Shown: positions 42,674 through 50,506 of the stretch, in pieces
How the letters are laid out: each line of letters starts with the position of its first letter
Position numbering within the stretch: the stretch's first letter is position 1
Assembly: GCA_910588965.1 (NCBI GenBank)
Contig: CAJUSO010000012.1
Location: 8,323 to 72,322, forward strand
Length of the DNA: 64,000 bases
Direction of reading: 5' to 3'
DNA from: an uncultured Lachnospiraceae bacterium
GTDB lineage: Bacteria; Bacillota; Clostridia; Lachnospirales; Lachnospiraceae
Made by a program: the position numbers and the translations under genes
Notes under the pieces: generated by a model
Databases searched by the model: none
Told to the model about the DNA's origin: nothing
What the model saw: only the letters and a program-made list of their open reading frames with translations

Positions 42674-42883
42674 CGGCTGCCGGGGTTAGGGAAAGCGCGG
42701 TTAGGCAAAATCATAAAAAAACATACTTTTATCTTAGGAATGGGGCGTTTGGGCCATAGGGACCTTCTGCTAAAATTAGGATATCAAGTAACGGCTCGGC
42801 AGGCCTGTACAGGGATGCTAGCAGGCTGCAGCGGGAAGCGCAAGAAGAGCCAGATACGAATTCTAAAATCAGGAGGAATACCT

Positions 42884-45097
42884 ATGAATAACGAAAATTA
42901 CCATCCAGTGCAAAAAGTCCCCCCTATTGCCCACGCCTTACATAAATGGGATGAAAAGTCCCGGACGTTATCCTATGAATACAATGGGAGGGATATCCTT
43001 ACAGCCGTTATCCCTGGGGACGGGGAAGCGGGCTACCGCCATGGTTCTGATGGCACAATGCAGAGCATAGCCTATGTACAGCAGGTGTACCTGGAGGTAG
43101 ACGTCCCAACCTGGGTAACCCTTAAGTTCCAGCTTAGCAGGGATACCATCAATATGAAGCCGCACCGTGCAGGGGCGGATGAAGCAATCCTGGGCCAATG
43201 CGGGAATGTGCTGCTCCATGGGGTGAATGGCCTCTATGATGTGAGCCAGGATTTGCTGATTGACGTAAACGGATGCGAATGGCATTGGGAAAGCCCGGCG
43301 TTTGAAGAAGGGGAAGGCTGCCGTATTGCCAAGATGCGGGTGAAGCTGTCAAAGAAAGCGGTTTTCATTAACTTTAGGATGCATTATTACAGGAACCATC
43401 TGGGCTACCGTTATTATGAGCCATGGAACCATAAGCCAAACCCCAAGAGCGTGGCAGGCTGGTGTTCCTGGGAAGCTTACCGCCGGGACGTCGATTTGGA
43501 AAAGGTAACGTCCATCGCAGGGTTTATGGAAGAAAATTTAAAGGCTTATGGCCTAGAATATATCCAGGTGGATGACGGCTATCAGAAGATGCCGCTCCCC
43601 TACCGCCCGGAGGGGACCATGGGCGAAGGGTGGATGGCTTGTGAGGAATCCAAATTCCCGGGAGGGCATGGGGCTATTGTAGACGCTATCCGAAGCCATG
43701 GGTTCCAGCCGGCAATTTGGACAAATGCCAATATCACCAATGAAGAATTCCCCAAATTCCACCCAGAGAACTTAATATTCCATGAAGGGAAGCCTTTGAA
43801 GGGGGAATGGATTGATTATCTATATAACTGTACAGAGGAGACCTTAGAGAAGCATGTCCGCCCGGTTTTCCAGGGCTTTGCCAAAGCCGGCTACCAATAT
43901 GTCAAAATAGATGCCATCCGCCATCTGCTGTTTGACGGCCTGCATGAGGCTGTGCGCCTTGGGATTATGACGAATGAGGAGGCTTCCCAGAAATTCCGTG
44001 CTTATATGGAAGCCACCAGGGAAGGGCTTGGGGAGGATATTTATTATCTGGCCAGCTGGGGGGAGATGCATGAAGTAATAGGCCTGGCGGACGCCTGCAG
44101 GATTTCCATGGATGCCAACCCGACCTGGGCAGGGATCCGGATGCAGCTGTTTGAAAGCGCCAGGTGGTTCCATACCCAGCGGATCCTGTTTTTGAACGAC
44201 CCAGACCATGTGTGCGTGCGCACCAGGCTGGATTGGGCGAAAAGCGTGCTTTCCCTGATTTCCTTGTCTGGCGGGCTGTATATGTTAAGCGACACAAAGG
44301 ATGCCTATACAGAAGAGAAGTTAGAAGTGATTAAAAAGACCCTGCCCCCACTGGGTACGCAGGCAGCAGAGACGGGTTCCTTGGATTTGGGCTACCCGGC
44401 TTATACCTGGACAAAGCTCCATGGGTTTGCCGTGCAGTCAAGCGAGAAGCCGGTGTCGGCAGAGGAAGTGGATTTGGAAGATGCCTACAATATGGCAGGG
44501 AATTTCCCAGGAATGGAGAAAAGCCATCCGTTTTCCACGCTTTGGGCCTTCCATTTGAACCACCATGGGAAGCAATGGTGCGTAGCCGGAAGGTTTGCCA
44601 CGCTTCCCCTGCAAGAAAGCATAATCCCGCTGGAGAAGCTGGGGTTAGATCCCAAGAAGGCATACCATGTCTTTGATTTTTGGGAGCAGTCATACCTGGG
44701 ATGCATCAAAGGAAGCTTCACAGGCAAGGCCTTGGAGCTGGGCTGCTGCCAGGTTTTGGCTTTTTACCAGGAGGAAGCATATCCCCAGCTTATCGGCTCT
44801 ACCAGGCATGTGTCCATGGATGCGGTTAGCGTACTGGAAGAGAGATGGGAAGGGCAGCCGGATGGGGACGGAACCCAAAATGGGATCCAGGAAGGCTGCC
44901 TCTGCCTGGCGCTCCAGTGTATCCCTGGGGCAGAGGAAAGCTATACGGTTGTGCTTCCGGAAGGATATGGGAAGCCGGAACTTGAGTGCCAAGGTGCAGA
45001 GGGAAGGCTGGAACAGAGAGGCAAGCGGTTGGTTCTTTCCGTGGAAGGGAAAGAGGCAAGGGCAGAAATTAAGTTGGGGTTCTGTAGGGAACCATAA
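42884..45097 (+). CDS. Alpha-galactosidase-like glycoside hydrolase (GH36/raffinose-synthase type)
   Basis: A 737-residue enzyme. The central TIM barrel shows VAGWCSWEAYRRDV, YIQVDDGYQ (the conserved Asp pair at the strand-4 region) and YQYVKIDAIRHLLFDG, where the K-x-D Asp is the expected nucleophile. ISMDANPTW follows. An N-terminal beta-sandwich (about residues 1-190) and a C-terminal beta domain flank it. The ATG at 42884 follows AGGAGG; the longer frame from 42740 has no homologous N-terminus. No signal peptide, so it acts in the cytoplasm on imported alpha-galactosides or related sugars. No sugar transporter is adjacent. The exact GH36 subgroup is uncertain. Confidence 0.8.
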   Translation: MNNENYHPVQKVPPIAHALHKWDEKSRTLSYEYNGRDILTAVIPGDGEAGYRHGSDGTMQSIAYVQQVYLEVDVPTWVTLKFQLSRDTINMKPHRAGADEAILGQCGNVLLHGVNGLYDVSQDLLIDVNGCEWHWESPAFEEGEGCRIAKMRVKLSKKAVFINFRMHYYRNHLGYRYYEPWNHKPNPKSVAGWCSWEAYRRDVDLEKVTSIAGFMEENLKAYGLEYIQVDDGYQKMPLPYRPEGTMGEGWMACEESKFPGGHGAIVDAIRSHGFQPAIWTNANITNEEFPKFHPENLIFHEGKPLKGEWIDYLYNCTEETLEKHVRPVFQGFAKAGYQYVKIDAIRHLLFDGLHEAVRLGIMTNEEASQKFRAYMEATREGLGEDIYYLASWGEMHEVIGLADACRISMDANPTWAGIRMQLFESARWFHTQRILFLNDPDHVCVRTRLDWAKSVLSLISLSGGLYMLSDTKDAYTEEKLEVIKKTLPPLGTQAAETGSLDLGYPAYTWTKLHGFAVQSSEKPVSAEEVDLEDAYNMAGNFPGMEKSHPFSTLWAFHLNHHGKQWCVAGRFATLPLQESIIPLEKLGLDPKKAYHVFDFWEQSYLGCIKGSFTGKALELGCCQVLAFYQEEAYPQLIGSTRHVSMDAVSVLEERWEGQPDGDGTQNGIQEGCLCLALQCIPGAEESYTVVLPEGYGKPELECQGAEGRLEQRGKRLVLSVEGKEARAEIKLGFCREP

Positions 45098-45115
45098 CAT
45101 CAGGAGGGAGAGAAT

Positions 45116-45532
45116 ATGGCGTTCTTAGAATATGTTACAAAAGAGGCCTTTGCGCCTTTTGGGACAGTAATTGAATTACCGGATTCTGCCAAAGAGGGTT
45201 TTTATGTGGTGGAGAGGGAGGAAGGATCCCCTTGGAGGATTGGGGTGTTCCGTTATTCCAACCGCAGTGTCCGGCAGTTTGAGTGCCATCCTTATTCCAA
45301 GGAGAGTTTTGAGCCGCTAAAGGGGATTTCGGTTTTGCTGGTGGCAGAGCACGAGAAGCCAGAAGATTACCATGCGTTTCTCTTGGACAAGCCAATCTGC
45401 CTGAAAAAGGGGGTTTGGCATCAGGTCCTTTCCCTGACGGCAGAGGCGGAGGTGAAGATTACAGAGAATCTGGAAGTGTCGTCTGAATTTTACAGCCCTG
45501 AAAAGCCAATTTGGATTGGGACTTGTATGTAA
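45116..45532 (+). CDS. Small cupin protein (ureidoglycolate lyase/DUF4867-like)
   Basis: A 138-residue protein with a cupin-like pattern: EAFAPFGTVIELPD at the N-terminus, RQFECHPYSKESFEPLKG and WHQVLSL, where the His and Glu residues could bind a metal or an acidic ligand. The layout resembles ureidoglycolate lyase-type sugar- or ureide-binding cupins. It starts 18 nt after the glycoside hydrolase, so the two are probably cotranscribed, suggesting a role in sugar rather than purine metabolism. Function not established. Confidence 0.7.
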   Translation: MAFLEYVTKEAFAPFGTVIELPDSAKEGFYVVEREEGSPWRIGVFRYSNRSVRQFECHPYSKESFEPLKGISVLLVAEHEKPEDYHAFLLDKPICLKKGVWHQVLSLTAEAEVKITENLEVSSEFYSPEKPIWIGTCM

Positions 45533-45583
45533 GCCGCGGAGGGGAATGGGATAGCGGCCATTGAATGGAAATGATTCCATCTC

Positions 45584-45612
45584 TTGCCTTACCGGCAGAT
45601 TTGGGGTATAAT
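45584..45612 (+). promoter_or_regulatory. Promoter of the NifX-like/cyclophilin operon
   Basis: TTGCCT, 17-nt spacer, consensus TATAAT, 41 nt before the NifX-like ATG. A small hairpin (ATGGAA-ATGA-TTCCAT) precedes it and may end the upstream transcript. Confidence 0.65.
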
Positions 45613-45653
45613 CGTTCTTGACCAAATGATATACATGGAAAGGAGCGAGTAAA

Positions 45654-46055
45654 ATGAGAATCGCTGTCACTTATGAAAATGGAAGCATATTCCAGCATTT
45701 CGGCCATACGGCGCAATTTAAAATTTACGATGCCGCAGAGGGCCAGGTTACCAAAGAGGAAGTTGTGGATACCAGCGGCAGCGGCCACGGCGCCCTAGCT
45801 GGCTTTTTATCCAGCCGGCAAGTGGACGCCTTGATTTGCGGCGGTATCGGGGGCGGTGCTAGAATGGCTTTAGAAGAAGCGGGCATTCAACTCTATGGAG
45901 GGGTTACAGGGGATGCGGACGCTGCCGTCCATGCGCTTTTGGCAGGAAGCCTTGCTTATAACCCGGACATCCAATGCAGCCATCATGGGCATGAAGGGCA
46001 TGGCGCACATTGTGGAGAGGACAAGCAGGGCTGCCCAGGCAGCCGCTGCCATTAG
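45654..46055 (+). CDS. NifX/NifB-type dinitrogenase Fe-Mo cofactor domain protein with His/Cys tail
   Basis: A 133-residue member of the Nif/MTH1175-like family: MRIAVTYENGSIFQHFGH at the start, then the LSSRQVDALICGGIGGGA core and a region ending YGGVTGDADAAVHALL. The last 25 residues are rich in His and Cys (CSHHGHEGHGAHCGED), a likely metal-binding extension. In non-diazotrophs such proteins are thought to carry Fe-S or heterometal clusters; none of the nif genes are nearby. It lies 11 nt before the cyclophilin gene and shares its promoter. Confidence 0.85.
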   Translation: MRIAVTYENGSIFQHFGHTAQFKIYDAAEGQVTKEEVVDTSGSGHGALAGFLSSRQVDALICGGIGGGARMALEEAGIQLYGGVTGDADAAVHALLAGSLAYNPDIQCSHHGHEGHGAHCGEDKQGCPGSRCH

Positions 46056-46066
46056 AGGGTGGCGGT

Positions 46067-46804
46067 ATGAAGAGAATAATTATGGCAATATTAAGTATTA
46101 TCCTTATGTTTTCCCTGTTGGCCGGATGCGGCTCTAAGGATAGGGGCGCTTCTGGGGAGCAAGGGGCAGAAAGCCAGGACGCAGGGGAGCAGGAGGCAGA
46201 AAGCCAGGATGCAGGGGAGCAAGAGGCGGAAGGCCAGGATGCAGAAGGCCAGGACGAAGGGGAGCAAGAAGCAGGAAACGGCGGGGCTGACGGAAATGGG
46301 AACCTTACCGGCCTCCACCATGTGGAGATTGAGATAGAAGATTACGGCACCATCGCGTTGGAACTGGACGCAGGCACAGCCCCCATATCTGTTACGAATT
46401 TCGTGAATTTAGCAAAAGACGGTTTCTATGATGGGCTTACTTTCCACCGCATTATCAGCGGCTTTATGATACAAGGCGGGGATCCGCTGGGGAATGGGAC
46501 AGGCGGCTCCGAGGAACAGATTAAAGGGGAATTTTCCAGCAACGGCGTGGAGAATGGGATTTCCCACACGCGGGGCACGATTTCCATGGCAAGGTCGAAT
46601 GAACCGGACAGCGCCTCTTCCCAATTTTTTATCGTCCACCAGGATAGCACGTTTTTAGACGGGGAATATGCTGCATTTGGCCATGTGACGGAAGGGATAG
46701 AGATTGTAGACCAGATTTGCGGGGACATTCCCGTACAGGATGGCAATGGGACAGTGGATGCAAAAGACCAGCCAGTCATAAAAGAAGTGCGGGTGGTTGA
46801 CTAA
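46067..46804 (+). CDS. Lipoprotein peptidyl-prolyl cis-trans isomerase (cyclophilin type)
   Basis: A 245-residue protein with a lipoprotein signal (AILSIILMFSLLAGC, Cys at residue 21), a linker with a 10-residue tandem repeat (GEQ-A-ESQDA), and a C-terminal cyclophilin domain. FVNLAKDGFYDGLTFHRII (the catalytic Arg follows the FH) and HTRGTISMARS and SQFFIVHQDS are the standard active-site segments. It should assist folding of exported proteins outside the membrane. The start is ATG 46067, chosen since the signal peptide begins there; the longer frame from 46010 overlaps the previous gene. Confidence 0.9.
   Translation: MKRIIMAILSIILMFSLLAGCGSKDRGASGEQGAESQDAGEQEAESQDAGEQEAEGQDAEGQDEGEQEAGNGGADGNGNLTGLHHVEIEIEDYGTIALELDAGTAPISVTNFVNLAKDGFYDGLTFHRIISGFMIQGGDPLGNGTGGSEEQIKGEFSSNGVENGISHTRGTISMARSNEPDSASSQFFIVHQDSTFLDGEYAAFGHVTEGIEIVDQICGDIPVQDGNGTVDAKDQPVIKEVRVVD
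46154..46275 (+). repeat. 30-bp tandem repeat in the cyclophilin linker
   Basis: Three in-frame 30-bp units beginning GGGGAGCA at 46154, 46184 and 46214, plus a degenerate partial unit. Each codes for ten residues of the Gln/Glu/Ala/Asp-rich linker. Repeat number is likely to vary between strains. Confidence 0.8.
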
Positions 46805-46840
46805 TCCCTTTCCCGGCGTCCTGTTAGCCGGTGTTATCTT

Positions 46841-46886
46841 ACCGTATTAGGCTGTCCTAGGGCAGGGCGGCCTGGTACGGTTTTTT
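46841..46886 (+). terminator. Terminator after the cyclophilin gene
   Basis: ACCGTA/TACGGT and AGGC/GCCT stems, then TTTTTT. Confidence 0.8.
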
Positions 46887-46925
46887 CATGAAAAATACTT
46901 ATGTGCTGGTAAGATACAAAGGAGA

Positions 46926-47546
46926 GTGGTGTATTTGCTTGGAAAAACACATATGGCAGTAGGGATTGCCGCAACGATGGCAATTACCATGCCAAAGACA
47001 ATCGCTGAAGCAGGGATGGCGGTGGGGATTGGCTCAGTAGGCGCATTGATATCGGATATTGACGTGGAATCCTCCGGCTCCTGCCGCAGGGCGGACCGGA
47101 TTATATTATTGGTGTCAGCCACAGCAGCGATCTTGCTGGCGATGGATTATTTCTGGGGAATGGATTTCCTTCAGAGGGTTGCTGGAAACGGGGAGGCGGC
47201 AAGGGTGCTGATGGGGGTCCTGCTTTTTGTAGGGACCTGCGTTTTTGGGAAAGGGCAGCCCCACCGTTCTTTTATGCATTCGTTCCTTGCCCTGGCTTTG
47301 CTGGATGCAGCCCTTGCCTTGGCTTTTCCGGCTTTTGTCCCTTATTTTACTGTGGGCTTTTTATCCCATTTGGCCATAGATATCCTAAACCAGAAAAAGG
47401 TTAGGCTGTTATACCCGTGGAAGCAGGGCTTCTGCCTGGGATGGTGCCATGCCCGCGGGTTGGCGGACCGTCTCCTATGCGCGGCGGGTTACGCCATGTC
47501 CATCCTCTTATCCATAAAAGCCCTGTTTGGAATGGCGGGCAGGTGA
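46926..47546 (+). CDS. YdjM-like membrane-bound metal-dependent hydrolase
   Basis: A 206-residue membrane protein with four or five hydrophobic segments. GKTHMAVGIA at the start, DIDVESS near residue 45, QPHRSFMHS and GFLSHLAIDILN near residue 150 give the spaced His and Asp residues of the DUF457/YdjM family of membrane-bound metal-dependent hydrolases. The start is uncertain: GTG 46926, GTG 46929 or TTG 46935 all follow AAAGGAG, and the last has the best spacing. In E. coli ydjM is SOS-induced; I see no LexA box here. The substrate is unknown. Confidence 0.75.
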   Translation: MVYLLGKTHMAVGIAATMAITMPKTIAEAGMAVGIGSVGALISDIDVESSGSCRRADRIILLVSATAAILLAMDYFWGMDFLQRVAGNGEAARVLMGVLLFVGTCVFGKGQPHRSFMHSFLALALLDAALALAFPAFVPYFTVGFLSHLAIDILNQKKVRLLYPWKQGFCLGWCHARGLADRLLCAAGYAMSILLSIKALFGMAGR

Positions 47547-47604
47547 ATAGCGCCAAAAACGCGACATAAAAAGCCAGAAACAGGGCAAACTGTATTTTAG
47601 TGGA

Positions 47605-47633
47605 TTGTGCTGGAAGGCAAATTGTGGTACAAT
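47605..47633 (+). promoter_or_regulatory. Promoter of degV
   Basis: TTGTGC, 17-nt spacer, TACAAT; predicted start about 25 nt before the TTG codon. Confidence 0.6.
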
Positions 47634-47664
47634 CAGAAAAGGTAGCGAAAGGAGGAGAATCGGT

Positions 47665-48537
47665 TTGGAAAAAATTGCAGTGGTAACCGACAGTAACAGC
47701 GGGATGACACAGGAACAGGCAAAGGATTATGGCATATACGTTTTGCCCATGCCTTTTTTCATAGACGGGGATACCTATTTTGAGGATATCGACTTAACCC
47801 AAGAGCAGTTCTATCGGAAATTGGAAGGCCAGGCGGATATTTCCACGTCCATGCCCTCTGTAGGGGCGGTAACCGATTTATGGGACAGGCTCCTGGAGGA
47901 ATATGACGCTATTGTGCACATTCCCATGTCCAGCGGCCTGAGCAGCTCCTGCGAGACGGCTATGATGCTGGCGCAGGATTACGATGGGAAGGTCCAGGTG
48001 GTGAATAACCAGCGTATTTCTGTTACCCAGAAGCAGTCGGCCTTAGATGCGTTAGAATTGGCAAGGCGGGGGAAAAGCGCGGCAGAGATTAAGGATTACC
48101 TGGAGAAGACGAAGTTTGATTCCAGTATTTATATTATGGTAGATACCCTCTATTACCTGAAGAAGGGCGGCAGGATTACCCCGGCGGCAGCGGCTTTAGG
48201 CACATTGCTTAAGCTTAAGCCTGTGCTCCAGATACAGGGTGAGAAGCTGGATGCCTTTGCCAAGGCCAGGACAGTGAAGCAGGCCAAGAATATTATGATA
48301 GATGCGGTTAAAAATGATTTTGCCAAGCGCTTCGGCAACCCTTCTGGGGAGGGGATGCACATTGCTATGGCTTATACCAAAGACAGGGAGGCGGGGCTGG
48401 AATTCCAAGCCCAGGTACAGGAAGCATTCCCAGGCCATGCGATAGATTTCCTGGATCCGCTGTCACTGAGCGTGGCATGCCATATCGGGCCAGGGGCGTT
48501 GGCAGTGACCTGCACCAAAAAACTGGAAGCAGAATAA
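47665..48537 (+). CDS. DegV-family fatty-acid-binding protein
   Basis: A 290-residue DegV protein: IAVVTDSNSGMTQEQAKDY at the start, STSMPSVGAVTDLWDRLL and VHIPMSSGLSSSCETAMM near residue 95 form the ligand pocket, and YYLKKGGRITPAAAALG is family-typical. DegV/FakB proteins bind fatty acids and present them to the FakA kinase for phospholipid synthesis; FakA is not in the window. The start is TTG 47665 with AAAGGAGGAG 7 nt upstream; the longer frame to 47605 begins within the promoter. Confidence 0.88.
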   Translation: MEKIAVVTDSNSGMTQEQAKDYGIYVLPMPFFIDGDTYFEDIDLTQEQFYRKLEGQADISTSMPSVGAVTDLWDRLLEEYDAIVHIPMSSGLSSSCETAMMLAQDYDGKVQVVNNQRISVTQKQSALDALELARRGKSAAEIKDYLEKTKFDSSIYIMVDTLYYLKKGGRITPAAAALGTLLKLKPVLQIQGEKLDAFAKARTVKQAKNIMIDAVKNDFAKRFGNPSGEGMHIAMAYTKDREAGLEFQAQVQEAFPGHAIDFLDPLSLSVACHIGPGALAVTCTKKLEAE

Positions 48538-48552
48538 GGGATTTCCCCAAGG

Positions 48553-48586
48553 CACCGGAAGGGTTCTTACCCTGTCCGGTGTTTTT
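48553..48586 (+). terminator. degV terminator
   Basis: CACCGGA/TCCGGTG with an inner AGGGT/ACCCT stem, followed by TTTTT. Confidence 0.85.
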
Positions 48587-48666
48587 GTATGCCCAGATAA
48601 CGGGAAACCTATAGCCGGACAGCCAGGGTGCCTATCGTGAGGCAGGGTATCCTCTTTGACGCGAAT

Positions 48667-49317
48667 TTATTTAATCCGGGGAAGGTTCCAGCGGTAGTGT
48701 GCGGCAAGCAGGCGGACTGCCACTACGGAGGCGGAGCTGATAAGCAATGCCCCTGTCTCCGGGATGCGGCTATGCAGGAAAATGTACAAGAACGCACCGA
48801 TTAATGCGGCACATGCATAGACATGCTTTACAAATACAAAAGGGGTAGTGCCGCTCATCACATCCCGCAGCATCCCGCCGCCTATCCCGGTGGCTACCCC
48901 CACAAATACCAGCAGGAAGAAGTTATGGCTGTAAGGGCCGTCCAGCCCTATGGCTGTACGGATGCCCATCACCGTAAAAATCCCAAGGCCTATGGCGTCC
49001 AGGGTATTCATGGCGCGTTCATAGCGCTGCAGGAACTGGCTTTCTAACAATTCCTGCCGGAAATAAAATAAGAGGAACAGCAGGCAGGAAGTCAGGATGG
49101 CTGTCCCTACATAAGAAAAGTTATGGAACATTTTGGGTGGGTGGATGCCCAGTATGATGTCCCGTATGCACCCCCCTCCCACCGCAGTGGTAATCCCCAA
49201 TACGTTGATGCCAAAAATATCCATATTTTTACGGATTCCTACCATGGCGCCAGAGGATGCGAAGGCGGTGGTGCCGATAAGTTCCAGGATGAAAATAAAA
49301 TTCCTTGTAAAAACCAT
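48667..49317 (-). CDS. YicG-like (UPF0126/TRIC-type) membrane protein
   Basis: A 216-residue protein with six or seven hydrophobic segments in two related halves: FASSGAMVGIRKNMDIFG and GGGCIRDIILG in the first, VGVATGIGGGMLRDVMSG in the second. The glycine-rich GGGxxRD motif in each half is the hallmark of UPF0126, which shares its fold with trimeric intracellular cation channels; glycine transport has been proposed for YicG. ATG 49317 is preferred, with AGGAG about 11 nt upstream; the longer frame from 49452 runs back through the hairpin element and is not expected to be translated. Confidence 0.85.
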   Translation of the reverse strand: MVFTRNFIFILELIGTTAFASSGAMVGIRKNMDIFGINVLGITTAVGGGCIRDIILGIHPPKMFHNFSYVGTAILTSCLLFLLFYFRQELLESQFLQRYERAMNTLDAIGLGIFTVMGIRTAIGLDGPYSHNFFLLVFVGVATGIGGGMLRDVMSGTTPFVFVKHVYACAALIGAFLYIFLHSRIPETGALLISSASVVAVRLLAAHYRWNLPRIK

Positions 49318-49339
49318 ATGCTGTGATACTCCTGTTCCG

Positions 49340-49405
49340 TTTATTCCCGCGAGCAATGAGGAAAATAGCCATGTTTGCATGGATATTTGACGAATGCCGC
49401 GAGGG
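49340..49405 (+). repeat. Dispersed hairpin element, copy 2
   Basis: Starts TTTATTCCCGCGAGCAATGA; apical stem CCATG-TTTG-CATGG, middle stem AAATA/TATTT, basal CCGCG-type pairing. Aligned to copy 1 at 33827-33889, the apical G-C pair has become A-T and the GCCAA/TTGGC stem has become A/T-rich while still pairing. It lies in the gap before the YicG-like gene. Confidence 0.7.
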
Positions 49406-49423
49406 TAGGTGCCCTTTGGGTGC

Positions 49424-49485
49424 AAAAACCCCGCTGCTCTGCAGTGCAGCAAGCTTGATGCCCCGTTGCTTGCAGCGGGGTTTTT
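49424..49485. terminator. Bidirectional terminator not attached to any gene
   Basis: Perfect 14-bp stem, AAAAACCCCGCTGC with GCAGCGGGGTTTTT, with an inner AGCAA/TTGCT stem. No plus-strand gene runs into it and the minus-strand gene starts downstream of it. Either it ends an unseen short RNA that contains the hairpin element at 49340, or it shields the YicG-like gene from the other side. The remaining bases of 49318-49693 hold the spoIIGA promoter and nothing else I recognise. Confidence 0.75.
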
Positions 49486-49595
49486 GATTCTCTGGCTATT
49501 ATACCATGCCGCATCTTAAAGTCAAATCCTTCAGAAATAAAATAGGGCATGCTGTCATATCCTGTAAACAAATTTTCCGGAAACCGGACAACGGT

Positions 49596-49628
49596 TTGAC
49601 AAAAAAATCTTCCCCCTTCCCCTATACT
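49596..49628 (+). promoter_or_regulatory. spoIIGA promoter with 21-nt spacer
   Basis: TTGACA, 21-nt spacer, TATACT. The long spacing is like that of the Bacillus subtilis spoIIG promoter (22 nt), which needs Spo0A. TTTGACA at the -35 box differs from the reverse-complement 0A box (TTCGnCA) at one base. Confidence 0.6.
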
Positions 49629-49693
49629 GGGAACTGTCAGAGGAAGGCAGCCAGGCTTTGGGGTACAAGGCTGGAAGGAGGTGCAGGATTGGG

Positions 49694-50494
49694 TTGCAGG
49701 CAGGATATGAAATCTATGTGGATGTCTGGTTCCTTACGGGTTTTATAATGGATGCCATTGCCCTTTGGGCAGCCGGGAGGCTCCTTAGGCAGCCGGCTCC
49801 TTTGCGGAGGGTCTTTTTGGGGAGCCTGGCAGGTACAGGCGGCTCCATGTTCTTATTTTTCCAGATGCATGATTATATGCTGTACCAGCTGGCAGTGTAC
49901 CTTTTCCTGAACCCATGCATGGTGTGGCTGTGCTTCCATGCCGGGAAGAAGGTACAGGCGAAGGATTTCCTGCGCCAGCTGGCGGCCAGCTACCTATCCA
50001 TGTTTTTGCTGGGCGGCTTCCTGGGATGGGTTTTGCCTCGGGAGGCAGGGGGGCTATCCAGCCTTTTTTGCCTGGCGGGTGCGGTGGCGGCCGTAGAAGC
50101 GGCAGAAAAGCTTTTCGTACATATCGGGCGCCAAAAGGCGACCCTTTGCGACCTCATGCTGGTGACCCGGGAAGGGAACGTACAGGCCAAGGGCTTTTTC
50201 GACACAGGGAACCTGCTGGTGGATCCTTTGGTAAACCGCCCGGTACACATTGTGAGGAAAAGCCTCCTGTGGGGCCATATCCAAAAAGAGGGGCTCCCCT
50301 TACGGCTTATCCCGTTCCATTCCCTGGGGGAACCATGCGGGATGATAGAAGCCGTTACGTTAGAGGGGATGTACATTTTACGAGATAACCGCCCGGTTTA
50401 CCTGGATAAGCCGGTCTTTGGGATTGCGGAGGAGAAATTATTTCAGGATGATAGATGTGATGTAATATTAAATGGAAAGAGTATGGAAATTTGA
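49694..50494 (+). CDS. spoIIGA: Sigma-E processing peptidase SpoIIGA
   Basis: About 266 residues: an N-terminal half of five hydrophobic segments (starting YEIYVDVWFLTGFIMDAI) anchors it in the sporulation septum, and the C-terminal half is an aspartic-type protease domain with the catalytic GFFDTGNLLVDP near residue 172. It cleaves the pro-sequence of SigE, encoded 12 nt downstream. There is no in-frame ATG near the ribosome site GGAAGGAGG; TTG 49694 is the best start and ATT 49688 the alternative. Confidence 0.9.
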   Translation: MQAGYEIYVDVWFLTGFIMDAIALWAAGRLLRQPAPLRRVFLGSLAGTGGSMFLFFQMHDYMLYQLAVYLFLNPCMVWLCFHAGKKVQAKDFLRQLAASYLSMFLLGGFLGWVLPREAGGLSSLFCLAGAVAAVEAAEKLFVHIGRQKATLCDLMLVTREGNVQAKGFFDTGNLLVDPLVNRPVHIVRKSLLWGHIQKEGLPLRLIPFHSLGEPCGMIEAVTLEGMYILRDNRPVYLDKPVFGIAEEKLFQDDRCDVILNGKSMEI

Positions 50495-50506
50495 AGGAGG
50501 ATGAAC

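Noticed and set aside
42674..42883. Cobalamin or other riboswitch between the hem fusion and the GH36-like gene
   Set aside because: A GGCAGCCG/CGGCTGCC hairpin sits at the fusion's stop codon, but no conserved riboswitch box or U-tract is present; the remaining bases show no recognisable element.
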